Source of the DNA: an uncultured Clostridia bacterium
GTDB lineage: Bacteria > Bacillota > Clostridia > TANB77 > CAG-508
Assembly (NCBI GenBank): GCA_947628885.1
Contig: CANRBO010000006.1
Coordinates: forward strand, 1 to 19,897
DNA length: 19,897 nucleotides
Reading direction: 5' to 3'
Below, piece after piece: positions 8,549 through 16,305 of the stretch. The translations under genes were made by a program, and so were the position numbers. How positions within the stretch are numbered: the stretch's first letter is position 1; each line of letters opens with the position of its first letter. The notes under the pieces were generated by a model, which was not told the origin of the DNA, searched no databases, and saw nothing but the letters and a program-made list of their open reading frames with translations.

Positions 8549-11158
8549 ATGATTAAAAGAAAATTGAAACAACTCTTAATAATTATATTAGTTATGATGA
8601 TTACAATAATAAACATCACTGAACCAGCATCACATGCAGCTACAAATCCGTTAGGGATATATAATGAGGAGGGGGGAGTTCAAAATTGGGTAATAGAATA
8701 CATTAGTAAGTATGACACGATATTAATGGAACAACTTCCATCTAAGACCAACGACGATGATAAAAGAACATTACAAAAAGATATGGTAGATGGGTGCATG
8801 ACTGAAATTAATAGCTGTAGTGGGATATATTTTGACGGTACAATTACGATAGATGAATTATATGATTGTGCTGTTAAAACATTGCCTGAAGGAGCTGAAT
8901 CTGATTTGGCTATGGCAATAGATGTAATATATCTTAATAGTGAAGGATCAAATGATAATAGCAGTGATAATAATGGTAATAATAATGAGGATAATAATGA
9001 TAGTAATAATGGTGATAATACAAGCCAAGAAACGAGAGAGCCTGATGATATAGATAACTTGGTATATAAATTTATTGATACTTATATAAATTGTAATACA
9101 GCTGATGAGAGAAATGACGGGTGGATAGGTGCAATTCAAGCATATATAAGAAATAACCCAACTGCTAATTCAACTACATTAAAAGATGTAATAAACAGTA
9201 GAATTAGAAGAGGCTATTATGATAGTTATGCCAATGATAAAAATCTTCAAAGAAGCAATGTTCAAAATATCGTAGAAAATGCTTTTAATAGCTATGATAA
9301 CTATATTGAAACTGAGGTTCTGGAACCAAGAGAAGAAGGTCAAGGAGACGATGCAGGTATTTTCGCCAAATTTATTGATGGACTTGCAGGCTTAATCTTC
9401 TACCCACTAAAGGTTTTACCAGCTTTGCTTGGAGCAGTTTTATTAGGAATAGTAGATGCAACAACATGGGAAAATCTAACTTTATACAATATATTATTTA
9501 ACCAGATTGAATTAACTAAAATAGATTTCTTCTCGCCTAGTTCAGATTCAACCGTATCTGAAATAAGAGACAATGTAGCAGTATGGTATGTAGGAATTAG
9601 AAATGTAGCAGCAGTGCTATTAGCATTAATATTAATATATGTAGCAATTAGGATGGCTATGTCAACTGTAGCAGAAGATAAAGCAAAATACAAGAAAATG
9701 TTTATAGACTGGGCTGTAAGTTTATGTTTACTGTTTGTTTTACATTATATAATGATATTCGTAATTAATATAAATAACGCATTTGTTAATGTATTGAGTA
9801 AAGCCGCGAATGATACGAATATGGACAGTGTGCTAAGCAAGCTATTTAAAGAAACATTTTCATTAGGATTTGTTGACGGAATAGGAAGCTCAATTTGCTA
9901 TATGATGTTAGTAGGTGTAACATTTATATTCTTCTTTGCTTACATAAAGCGTATGATAACAATTGCATTTTTAATAATAATATCGCCATTGATAACTGTT
10001 ACATATTCAATCGATAAAATGGGAGACGGTAAATCACAAGCATTAAATACATGGTTAAAGGAATTTGTTTACAATGTTTTGATTCAGCCATTTCAATGTA
10101 TAATATATTTATCTTTGGTATCTACTGTACTTAAGCTAGTAACTGAAGATCGATTAGGACAAAGTTTAATAAATGTATTTATAGCAGTATATGTAATAAT
10201 GTTTATGTTTAAGGCAGAAGATATAATTAAGAAGATATTTGGATTCGAATCTGAAAGTATGGGTAAAACTATTGCCTCTGCAGCTATTACATCTGCAATA
10301 ATAAGTAGAGGTTCAGGTTTACTTGGAAATTCAGGTTCAAAGAAAAGCAAACCAAAAGAACAGCCAGATTATAGAAGAAGACCAAGAAGAGCTAATGATA
10401 CAGGTGCAGAAGAACCAGTAAGAGGTCCAAATGGCGGTGGTACTGGACAGGGCGGTACCGGCGGTAACAGACAAGGTGGCACCGGAGGTAACGGTCCAGG
10501 CGGTTCAGGTGGCAACGGCGGTAATGGTCAAAACGGCAACGGAGGAAATGGCAATGGTGGCAATGCTCCAAATGGCAACGGTGGAAATGGCAACGGCGGC
10601 AATGGTTCAAATGGTAACGGAGGAAACGGAAACAACGGTTCAAATAACAATAATCCTCGTAATAGTATTGATGAAAAGAAAGCTATGCGAAAACAACGAG
10701 TAGGAAAATTGATAAAAGGCTGGGCAAGGTTAAATATTGCAGGTGCAGCTAGATTAGCAGGATTAGGACTTGGATTATCTACAGGAGATTTAAGTACAGG
10801 AATTGCAGGTTTAAATCTAGGAGCAACTGCAGCTAAGAAAATAAATAATACGGAAGCGTTAAACTCGAGAAAATCTGAGCAAAAAATACAAATGGCTCGA
10901 ATAGCAAACGCTGTTGATGATTATCAAGATAAATATGGATATTCTAATAATCAAGTATTACAAAATACACAGGATTGGTTAGACGGAATAAGCACACCAG
11001 ATAGAAATGATGAAGAGGGATTAAAATTATACCGACAAATGAATAATCTTAAACAACAAATGAAGGAATCAGGTATGTCTAATGACGATATAAGAGAACA
11101 ATTAGATGCATTAATAAAAAATTGTTTAAGTGGAGAACAAAGTAGAATTAATAGATAA
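8549..11158 (+). CDS. VirB6/TrbL-like membrane protein, copy 3, with outer N-terminal domain and Gly/Asn linker
   Basis: Third paralogue, 869 residues. ATG 8549 is chosen because the product then begins with a clean signal peptide (MIKRKLKQLLIII..., ending SHAA). Residues about 32-265 form an extracytoplasmic region split by an Asn/Asp-rich linker (about 132-162). A hydrophobic segment (about 275-300) precedes the core beginning at Trp346-Tyr347 (NVAVWYVGIRN), and about six membrane helices end in KKIFGFESES. After this come a basic stretch, a Gly/Asn-rich linker (about 628-704), and a C-terminal domain of about 160 residues that starts with a hydrophobic Gly/Ala-rich segment and ends in charged helices. 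It is the largest VirB6 variant by domain number and the only one with a sizeable outer domain. Its translation signal is unusual (see 8491-8548). Confidence 0.82.
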   Translation: MIKRKLKQLLIIILVMMITIINITEPASHAATNPLGIYNEEGGVQNWVIEYISKYDTILMEQLPSKTNDDDKRTLQKDMVDGCMTEINSCSGIYFDGTITIDELYDCAVKTLPEGAESDLAMAIDVIYLNSEGSNDNSSDNNGNNNEDNNDSNNGDNTSQETREPDDIDNLVYKFIDTYINCNTADERNDGWIGAIQAYIRNNPTANSTTLKDVINSRIRRGYYDSYANDKNLQRSNVQNIVENAFNSYDNYIETEVLEPREEGQGDDAGIFAKFIDGLAGLIFYPLKVLPALLGAVLLGIVDATTWENLTLYNILFNQIELTKIDFFSPSSDSTVSEIRDNVAVWYVGIRNVAAVLLALILIYVAIRMAMSTVAEDKAKYKKMFIDWAVSLCLLFVLHYIMIFVININNAFVNVLSKAANDTNMDSVLSKLFKETFSLGFVDGIGSSICYMMLVGVTFIFFFAYIKRMITIAFLIIISPLITVTYSIDKMGDGKSQALNTWLKEFVYNVLIQPFQCIIYLSLVSTVLKLVTEDRLGQSLINVFIAVYVIMFMFKAEDIIKKIFGFESESMGKTIASAAITSAIISRGSGLLGNSGSKKSKPKEQPDYRRRPRRANDTGAEEPVRGPNGGGTGQGGTGGNRQGGTGGNGPGGSGGNGGNGQNGNGGNGNGGNAPNGNGGNGNGGNGSNGNGGNGNNGSNNNNPRNSIDEKKAMRKQRVGKLIKGWARLNIAGAARLAGLGLGLSTGDLSTGIAGLNLGATAAKKINNTEALNSRKSEQKIQMARIANAVDDYQDKYGYSNNQVLQNTQDWLDGISTPDRNDEEGLKLYRQMNNLKQQMKESGMSNDDIREQLDALIKNCLSGEQSRINR
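10432..10655 (+). repeat. Gly/Asn-rich low-complexity coding repeat
   Basis: Short repeats of GGNG, GNGGN and NGNGGNG form in the copy 3 VirB6-like protein. The DNA is markedly richer in G and C than its surroundings (GGCGGTAACGG-type units), because Gly codons dominate. It likely encodes a flexible cytoplasmic linker between the channel and the C-terminal domain. A 90-codon open frame in another phase of this repeat is a shadow. Confidence 0.85.
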
Positions 11159-11185
11159 TGTAAGAAAGGTAGGTGTGGTGTCATA

Positions 11186-13483
11186 ATGGATGAAGAAAAT
11201 GGCAATCAAGCAGAAAACAATAATCAAAATGAAGCAATAAATACGACTGCGGGACAGCAAGATAAAGCTAATGAAAAAAAAGAACAAGTAAATAATAATA
11301 AAGCTGTACAAACATCAAAAAAATTCTTAAAACATCTTATATTGGCACATTTACCTGCCTTTCTTGCTATTATTGCAGCTATATTCCTACTATTAATGAT
11401 AATCGGAATTTTAGATGTAATTATAACTATGCCAGGTATGATAATTGGAAAACTAAGAGAAATGGCACATGAGTGGTTGGCGAAGGTAGATGGTTGGATT
11501 ACTGGTGATAATATATCTTGGACAATCAAAGATGAAGATCTTAAAGATGTAGCTCAATATGTACAAGACATGGGATTCGATTTAGTGGGATATGGTTTTG
11601 GAGACAATACTACATACGATAGTGGAGAAGATGAAGATACTGAAGAAGAAACTGAGAAAGACGGAATTGAAAATAGCACAATTGATGAAGTTGATAGTAA
11701 GTATTTATTTGCTTATTTAGTTCAAGATACTGCAATTTATACAAGAGCAGTATGGTCTTGGAAAGGTGCATTTCTACCAGGAGACGCAGAAAGCTGGGCA
11801 AAAGGCATGATTAATATAGATGATTCTGGAACAGGAAATGCAAGAATTAAAATTGACCCTGACTTAAGAGTTATGGAAGTTGAAGTACCTGGAGAATATT
11901 TGGACGAAAACACATATAGATTTAATATGGCAAACTGGTCATCTAAATATGGTAAACCACTAGAACTATTTTTAGCACTTCATGTGTCAACTATGATGCC
12001 TGATTTTACATATGATTTAGCGACAAATCAAGAATTCAACACAAAAGTAAATATTGCATTTAAACAACAAATTGCAACATTTGATATATCATATCATAAT
12101 ACTGTAACTGGACAAGTAGTAGATGAAAGCACAATAAAACAAGTATATGAAACAATGATGAGCAAACCAGCTGGAACTGAACAAGGAGGACAGCAAGATT
12201 ATCTTAATAATGGAGACGGAGAGTGGGTTACTGTTCGTGAGGAAAGACATGATCAATATGGAAATGTACTATATGACTCAGACGGAAATATAGTATATTA
12301 TGAGTATACTTATTATGAATATGACAATGTAGATTGTCCTTTAAAAGGATTAACAGTAGCAGAAGTTAAGGCATTAAGGGACTTGATTACAGACGGAGAC
12401 GCAGGAGAGAAAATATATTATCCTTATATTGAAAGTGTAAAAAATCATTGGTATTATAATGATTTCAGTTTTACTTATGCATCTGATGAAGGTGGAGCAA
12501 CTAAAAAAACACTTATATATAAACCTGATGATACAACAAATATTCTATATGATATAGCAGGAAATATAACCATAGATGCATTAATGCCTAATGGAATATA
12601 TCAAGTTTGTGAGCCTGATGTAACAGGACCAAATCCTGCGATAGTAGCATTATTTAAGGGTGGAAATAGTGCGTATCCTAAATTCACAGGAAAATATTAT
12701 AGATATGACGGAACAAGGGATAAAGCACAAAAAATTGCTAATGCAAAAGCAAAATCGTCAACATATAAATTTATGAATCAAACATATGATAAAGAACCAG
12801 TTACTGTATATAAAGAGCCAGTAACATTTCAAGATGTTGATAGTAGCACACCTTCAAATAAAAATGCTTTTTCGGCATTTGCAATACTAGAAAATGCTCA
12901 TACAGAAGAGGCTGAAACATCATATAGATGTTTAAAAGAATTACTAGTAAATTTAAACTATTTTACAGAAGAAGAGCTTACAACAGAATTAGAAAATGTA
13001 ATGATGTGGCCAATAAAAACTACAGATATAAAAGAAGATTTTGATGTTGTAGTAGATGCAAATGCTTATGGATTTACAATACAAAACGTTAAAGATAGAG
13101 AGATAGTGGCTCCTGAAAATTGCAAAGTAACAGTAAAAGGTAATGTTGCTACATTAAAATTTACACAAATGAGTGATGAAACAGTTGCATTATTAGAATA
13201 TATTTATAGAAATGATTTTAAAAGTATAGATAAAAATATGCTTGTTGGTCTAACTATGAAAATAGAAGGAATTAAAGATGTAAAAACTGGTAATGTAAAA
13301 AGAGGAGAAACAATTGGAAAAGCAGAAGATAATGTAAAAATAACAATGTTAGATGTGGACAAGTCAGCAATAGAAAATATCGAACAATATATGGATCAAG
13401 AACAAAATTATGCTTCTGAAGAAAACATGAAAAATAAGAAGAATAATACAAGTAATCGGACAAAACGGAAATGCCGGAAGTAG
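11186..13483 (+). CDS. Large membrane-anchored protein of the T4SS block; frame ends just before a SleB-like domain
   Basis: 765 residues as read. The first 45 residues are Asn/Gln/Lys-rich and cytoplasmic. A hydrophobic stretch at about 46-82 spans the membrane, and the remainder is extracytoplasmic, with an acidic segment near residues 145-165 and long beta-rich regions. It starts 27 nt after the copy 3 VirB6-like gene. I recognise no family for the main body. The last nine codons include three CGG codons (13457, 13466, 13475), rare in this AT-rich DNA. At the same place the +1 frame reads smoothly into a linker (QNGNAGSSHSSG) and then the SleB-like domain. The natural product is therefore probably about 890 residues, with a C-terminal wall hydrolase domain joined across a frameshift between 13431 and 13456. 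Size, anchor and hydrolase suggest the wall-penetrating component of the machine. Confidence 0.78.
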   Translation: MDEENGNQAENNNQNEAINTTAGQQDKANEKKEQVNNNKAVQTSKKFLKHLILAHLPAFLAIIAAIFLLLMIIGILDVIITMPGMIIGKLREMAHEWLAKVDGWITGDNISWTIKDEDLKDVAQYVQDMGFDLVGYGFGDNTTYDSGEDEDTEEETEKDGIENSTIDEVDSKYLFAYLVQDTAIYTRAVWSWKGAFLPGDAESWAKGMINIDDSGTGNARIKIDPDLRVMEVEVPGEYLDENTYRFNMANWSSKYGKPLELFLALHVSTMMPDFTYDLATNQEFNTKVNIAFKQQIATFDISYHNTVTGQVVDESTIKQVYETMMSKPAGTEQGGQQDYLNNGDGEWVTVREERHDQYGNVLYDSDGNIVYYEYTYYEYDNVDCPLKGLTVAEVKALRDLITDGDAGEKIYYPYIESVKNHWYYNDFSFTYASDEGGATKKTLIYKPDDTTNILYDIAGNITIDALMPNGIYQVCEPDVTGPNPAIVALFKGGNSAYPKFTGKYYRYDGTRDKAQKIANAKAKSSTYKFMNQTYDKEPVTVYKEPVTFQDVDSSTPSNKNAFSAFAILENAHTEEAETSYRCLKELLVNLNYFTEEELTTELENVMMWPIKTTDIKEDFDVVVDANAYGFTIQNVKDREIVAPENCKVTVKGNVATLKFTQMSDETVALLEYIYRNDFKSIDKNMLVGLTMKIEGIKDVKTGNVKRGETIGKAEDNVKITMLDVDKSAIENIEQYMDQEQNYASEENMKNKKNNTSNRTKRKCRK

Positions 13484-13538
13484 CCATAGTTCAGGTATAA
13501 AAATAGGAGAAGGAAAATGGAAATATAATAGTAGTGAC

Positions 13539-13868
13539 ATGGATTTAATCTATTCAATTACTCAACAAGAAGACAACAAAAGTTATGAAGGGGCTTTAGC
13601 TGTAATAACATCAGCCTGCAATAGAGCCGAGTCCAATTGGGGTGGATATGGTACAGATCCATTAAGTCAGTATACTGCTAAAGGTCAATATGATTATGAT
13701 ATTTATGGCTATTATAAACAGTGGTTAAATGGAAATCAATATGATTATGTAAGAAAAGCAGTTGACGATGCAGTAACTAAAGGAAAAAGAAATCATAATT
13801 ATTTTTCATTTAAAGGTTATTATGTAGAAGGTGGTGAAAAAATAGGTGGTAACTGGTATCATAACTAA
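13539..13868 (+). CDS. SleB-like cell-wall hydrolase domain, out of frame with the preceding gene
   Basis: 109 residues from the first in-frame ATG. The frame is open back to 13431 and encodes a Gly/Ser linker before that ATG. The motif QQED..SYEGALAVITSACNRAES matches the SleB (Hydrolase_2) core, in which a Glu acts as acid in cleaving the glycan strand; here the candidate is the Glu of QQED. The rest (PLSQYTAKGQYDYDIYGYY, RNHNYFSF, IGGNWYH) also fits that family. There is no signal peptide, and no ribosome site at normal spacing: GGAGAAGGA at 13506-13514 is 24 nt from the ATG. As a separate gene it would be poorly translated and stay inside the cell. It is more likely the C-terminal domain of the protein at 11186, detached by a frameshift mutation, an assembly error or programmed frameshifting. 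Confidence 0.75.
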   Translation: MDLIYSITQQEDNKSYEGALAVITSACNRAESNWGGYGTDPLSQYTAKGQYDYDIYGYYKQWLNGNQYDYVRKAVDDAVTKGKRNHNYFSFKGYYVEGGEKIGGNWYHN

Positions 13869-13906
13869 AAAGAAGCATACAAATAGAGAAGAAGAAAACT
13901 AGTATT

Positions 13907-13959
13907 TTAATCCAATGGATTAAGAGTAAAGGTTTATAGGCAACCCAAAAGCCTAAATC
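13907..13959 (+). promoter_or_regulatory. Structured leader: 17-bp palindrome and following hairpin
   Basis: In the 113-bp gap before the gene at 13982 there is a palindrome TTAATCCA-A-TGGATTAA (13907-13923), then a hairpin-forming stretch GGTTTATAGGC (13931-13941) / GCCTAAATC (13951-13959) with one bulge. The ribosome site AAGGA (13966-13970) follows the hairpin at normal distance. Neither hairpin has a T tract, so they are not good terminators. Confidence 0.4.
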
Positions 13960-13981
13960 ATGTATAAGGAATAAATTATAA

Positions 13982-14509
13982 ATGAAAAAGTTGTTAATAA
14001 TGGTTATTATATTGCTGATAATATTAGCACTTGGACAAATTATTTATTATAAAACAAATAACACAAGTACATCTAACAACGATACGTTTTTGTATATAAT
14101 GGGTATGACTACGTTATATGATAGATATAATCCAAAATTAGATCTAATTGAATTAGGTAATGTTTTTTACAAATTTTCAATTGTAGATGTACCACAAATA
14201 TATGAAGATATAGTTTCGAGAGACACTAGATTGTTAGAAAGATATTATGAACAAAATTCAAAAAAATTAAAAAAAATGAATATATACACCAAAGAAGATT
14301 TTATTGCAATATCAAAACAAATACAAGAAATATATGATGATAATATAGATGCTGGTTTGTACGATTATAATATTAATACAGAAACTATATCATATACACA
14401 AGGAAATTTGATAAGCTTTGAAACAGAATTTATATATGATAATTTGAAAAGTTTGAAAGTGACATTTACTATATCAGAAAATGACGATACAGTAAAAATA
14501 TCAGCATAA
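13982..14509 (+). CDS. Small single-pass membrane protein, unknown function
   Basis: 175 residues. One N-terminal transmembrane helix (about 4-24) leaves an outer domain of about 150 residues, with the N terminus inside. The outer domain has a helical first half (DVPQIYEDIVSRDTRLLERYY, then a Lys-rich helix) and a beta-rich end (NLISFETEFIYD, LKVTFTISEN). It has no Cys after the hydrophobic segment, so it is not a lipoprotein. Length and layout match the next gene (also 175 residues), and both have similar leaders, suggesting a tandem pair. The beta-rich C terminus would be compatible with an NTF2-like, VirB8-type fold, but this is weaker here than for the next two genes. Confidence 0.72.
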   Translation: MKKLLIMVIILLIILALGQIIYYKTNNTSTSNNDTFLYIMGMTTLYDRYNPKLDLIELGNVFYKFSIVDVPQIYEDIVSRDTRLLERYYEQNSKKLKKMNIYTKEDFIAISKQIQEIYDDNIDAGLYDYNINTETISYTQGNLISFETEFIYDNLKSLKVTFTISENDDTVKISA

Positions 14510-14523
14510 AATTTTACGATTTT

Positions 14524-14566
14524 GGTTTAGGGGATAACCTTTTAAAATCCTAATATTATACAAGGA
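14524..14566 (+). promoter_or_regulatory. Leader hairpin resembling the leader at 13931
   Basis: The stretch has the same order of words as 13931-13970: GGTTTA, AGG, AACC, a run of A/T, CCTAA, then TATA and AAGGA. It can fold as TTAGG...CCTAA with a two-base bulge next to GAT/ATC. It sits just upstream of the ribosome site for the gene at 14627. The resemblance suggests the leader was duplicated with the gene; its function is unknown. Confidence 0.35.
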
Positions 14567-14626
14567 GGAGATGTTAGATTTAAATAGTAGTAACCTTATA
14601 AAATTAGGTCTAACATAAACTATTAA
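14562..14626 (+). promoter_or_regulatory. Strong ribosome site separated from its start codon by a 13-bp RNA helix
   Basis: AAGGAGGAG (14562-14570) is 56 nt before ATG 14627. Between them ATGTTAGATTTAA (14571-14583) pairs with TTAGGTCTAACAT (14604-14616): 13 pairs including two G-U. The helix begins at the base after the ribosome site and ends 10 nt before the ATG, as at 8491-8548. An ATG at 14571 opens a 15-codon frame, but it is only 2 nt from the AGGAGG core, too close for normal initiation. A leader peptide remains possible. Confidence 0.58.
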
Positions 14627-15154
14627 ATGAAGAAAAATGTTGTAAATATATTATTGTTAATAGTAGTACTTATTCTAATCGCAATAAACATAATAATTTA
14701 TATAAACAATCATAAAGAAGATGAAGAAGAAATTAGAGTAAATAACACAATTACAGAAAATAATTTAAGTGAAAATATTAATTATGAAGAAGAAGAACAA
14801 AAAGCAATAACAGAAAAAACAACTACAATGAACGAAAGAAGTAGGATGCAAACCTATTTTGGAATATTTATAACATATATAGAAGAAGGAAATTATGAAG
14901 CAGCTTATAATCTACTAAATGAAAATTTTAAACAAAGTTATTTTAAGACACTGGAAGAATTTGAGCAGTATGTACAAAAATATCCTGAGAATATAGTAGT
15001 AGACTATCAAGATATAAATAGAGAAGGAGAAATATTTATATTGACAGTTGAAATAAAAGATTTGTATGATAGCCAAGCTGAAACAATAAAACAAAGAGTA
15101 GTTGTTAAAGAAAATGATGCAAATGATTATGAGATATCATTTCAAGTTAATTAA
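14627..15154 (+). CDS. Single-pass membrane protein with NTF2-like (VirB8-type) outer domain
   Basis: 175 residues: short cytoplasmic start, transmembrane helix (about 4-25), an acidic Asn/Glu-rich linker (about 26-70), and a compact outer domain. The domain has the pattern YFGIFITYIEEGNYEAAYNLL, then EFEQYVQKYP and a series of strands ending in YEISFQVN. That is the helix-cone-strand order of NTF2-like domains, the fold of VirB8, TcpC and Tn916 Orf13. The next gene has the same pattern (YFNYCNQKEYENAFNML, KFKEYVDKIFP). Role inferred: assembly factor contacting VirB4 and VirB6 from the outer face. The start codon is set by the signal-anchor and by the helix-bridged ribosome site. VirB8-type function is inference from fold pattern and context. 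Confidence 0.72.
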   Translation: MKKNVVNILLLIVVLILIAINIIIYINNHKEDEEEIRVNNTITENNLSENINYEEEEQKAITEKTTTMNERSRMQTYFGIFITYIEEGNYEAAYNLLNENFKQSYFKTLEEFEQYVQKYPENIVVDYQDINREGEIFILTVEIKDLYDSQAETIKQRVVVKENDANDYEISFQVN

Positions 15155-15191
15155 CTGCGTATGTATGCAGAAACCATGATATGGTTATGCC

Positions 15192-15303
15192 TTAGGATAG
15201 AGAAAAGGTTAATAAATATTTAGTAATTATTAATTAGAATATATGTTTTAGGATAGGGAAAATGTTAATAATATCTAGTAATTATTAATCAGAGTGTACG
15301 CCT
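15192..15303 (+). repeat. Tandem 56-bp direct repeat, each unit with an AT-rich hairpin
   Basis: Two units, 15192-15247 and 15248-15303, both start TTAGGATAG and share TAGTAATTATTAAT. Each holds an inverted repeat: TTAATAA/TTATTAA (15209-15215, 15227-15233) and TTAATAAT/ATTATTAA (15265-15272, 15281-15288). Just upstream AACCAT/ATGGTT (15172-15186) forms a third hairpin. The 173-bp gap holds no gene; the repeat ends shortly before the ribosome site AGAAAGGA of the next gene. Confidence 0.75.
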
Positions 15304-15327
15304 TCAAAGAAAGGATGATAATAAAAA

Positions 15328-16281
15328 ATGAACTTAAATGCAAGGATAATATTAGCAGTAAGAAACTTTTTTAGAAAATATGGAAGAGTTATATTAATAG
15401 TAGCCGTTATATGGTTGATAATATTTTTATTTAATCAATATTTGAAAAATAGACCAAGAGAAAAATCATTGATAAATACCTATACACCTGATGAACCAAT
15501 AATGGACGAAGGAGATACTGTACCCAAAAGGGCAGTAAGCACCGTAAACGAAACAATAGAAAAATATTTCAATTACTGTAATCAAAAGGAATATGAAAAT
15601 GCATTTAATATGTTGACAGACCAATGTAAGGAATATTTGTATGCAAATGATGTAAATAAATTTAAGGAATATGTAGATAAAATATTCCCAAATAATAAGA
15701 TATATAATATACAAAATTATTCAAATGTGGACGATATATACATATATAATATAAGAATCCTTGATGACATAACAGCAACAGGAACAACAGAAAATTATGA
15801 TGTATATCAAGAAAAAATTGTTTTACATGGAGATAATAGTGAGTTCAAAATTTCAAATCAGGGATATATAGGAAATCAGAAAATAAATAAAGAAATAGAA
15901 AATGACGACATGAAAATTAAAATGATAAAAAAAGAAATGAGCTACACTAAAGAAGAGTACACATTAGAAATAAGAAACAAAACAGATAATTATATGATGA
16001 TATGTGATGAAATGGGAGGAAATCAGATAACACTTAATCTAGGAAATCAAATTAGACCAGTATTAAATGTAACAAACGGTAATATTATTATAGTACCGGA
16101 CGAAACCAAAAAAGTAACACTAATATTTGATAAATATTATGATGACGGAGTATCACCTATAGGAATAAATTTTAATAATGTAAGATTGTTAAAAAGAATA
16201 GCATCATCATTGACAGACGTAAGCGACCAAAGTGAAGATAATATCGTTAGAACATTTAGTATTAATATAGGACTTCAATAG
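15328..16281 (+). CDS. Single-pass membrane protein: NTF2-like (VirB8-type) domain plus C-terminal beta domain
   Basis: 317 residues. A basic cytoplasmic start (1-18) precedes one transmembrane helix (about 19-38, VILIVAVIWLIIFLF). The first outer domain (about 70-185) has the NTF2-like pattern TIEKYFNYCNQKEYENAFNML, KFKEYVDKIFP, then alternating strands, and resembles the outer domain of the gene at 14627. A second domain (about 190-300) is beta-rich, starting MKIKMIKKEMSYTKEEYTLEI and ending in GINFNNVRLL, like immunoglobulin-like DUF4352-type domains. Two-domain outer parts are known for Gram-positive VirB8 homologues such as TcpC, although there both domains are NTF2-like. It is the last gene of the T4SS block. 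AGAAAGGA lies 12 nt before the ATG, after the tandem hairpin repeat. Confidence 0.74.
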   Translation: MNLNARIILAVRNFFRKYGRVILIVAVIWLIIFLFNQYLKNRPREKSLINTYTPDEPIMDEGDTVPKRAVSTVNETIEKYFNYCNQKEYENAFNMLTDQCKEYLYANDVNKFKEYVDKIFPNNKIYNIQNYSNVDDIYIYNIRILDDITATGTTENYDVYQEKIVLHGDNSEFKISNQGYIGNQKINKEIENDDMKIKMIKKEMSYTKEEYTLEIRNKTDNYMMICDEMGGNQITLNLGNQIRPVLNVTNGNIIIVPDETKKVTLIFDKYYDDGVSPIGINFNNVRLLKRIASSLTDVSDQSEDNIVRTFSINIGLQ

Positions 16282-16305
16282 ATTTGATAATATAAGATAA
16301 ATAAT

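Noticed and set aside
10431..10703. Open frame of 90 codons on the + strand in another phase
   Set aside because: It is a shifted reading of the Gly/Asn codon repeat inside the 8549-11158 gene.
13907..13923. TTAATCCA/TGGATTAA palindrome as a terminator
   Set aside because: Short loop, no GC-rich stem and no following T run; left as structure of unknown role.
14571..14618. 15-codon leader peptide starting at ATG 14571
   Set aside because: Only 2 nt separate the ribosome site core from this ATG, and the same bases form the 13-bp helix; kept as an alternative, not annotated.
2..16281. Calling the block a complete integrative conjugative element
   Set aside because: No integrase, relaxase, coupling protein or matched attachment sites are in the window; only the transfer-apparatus part is supported.
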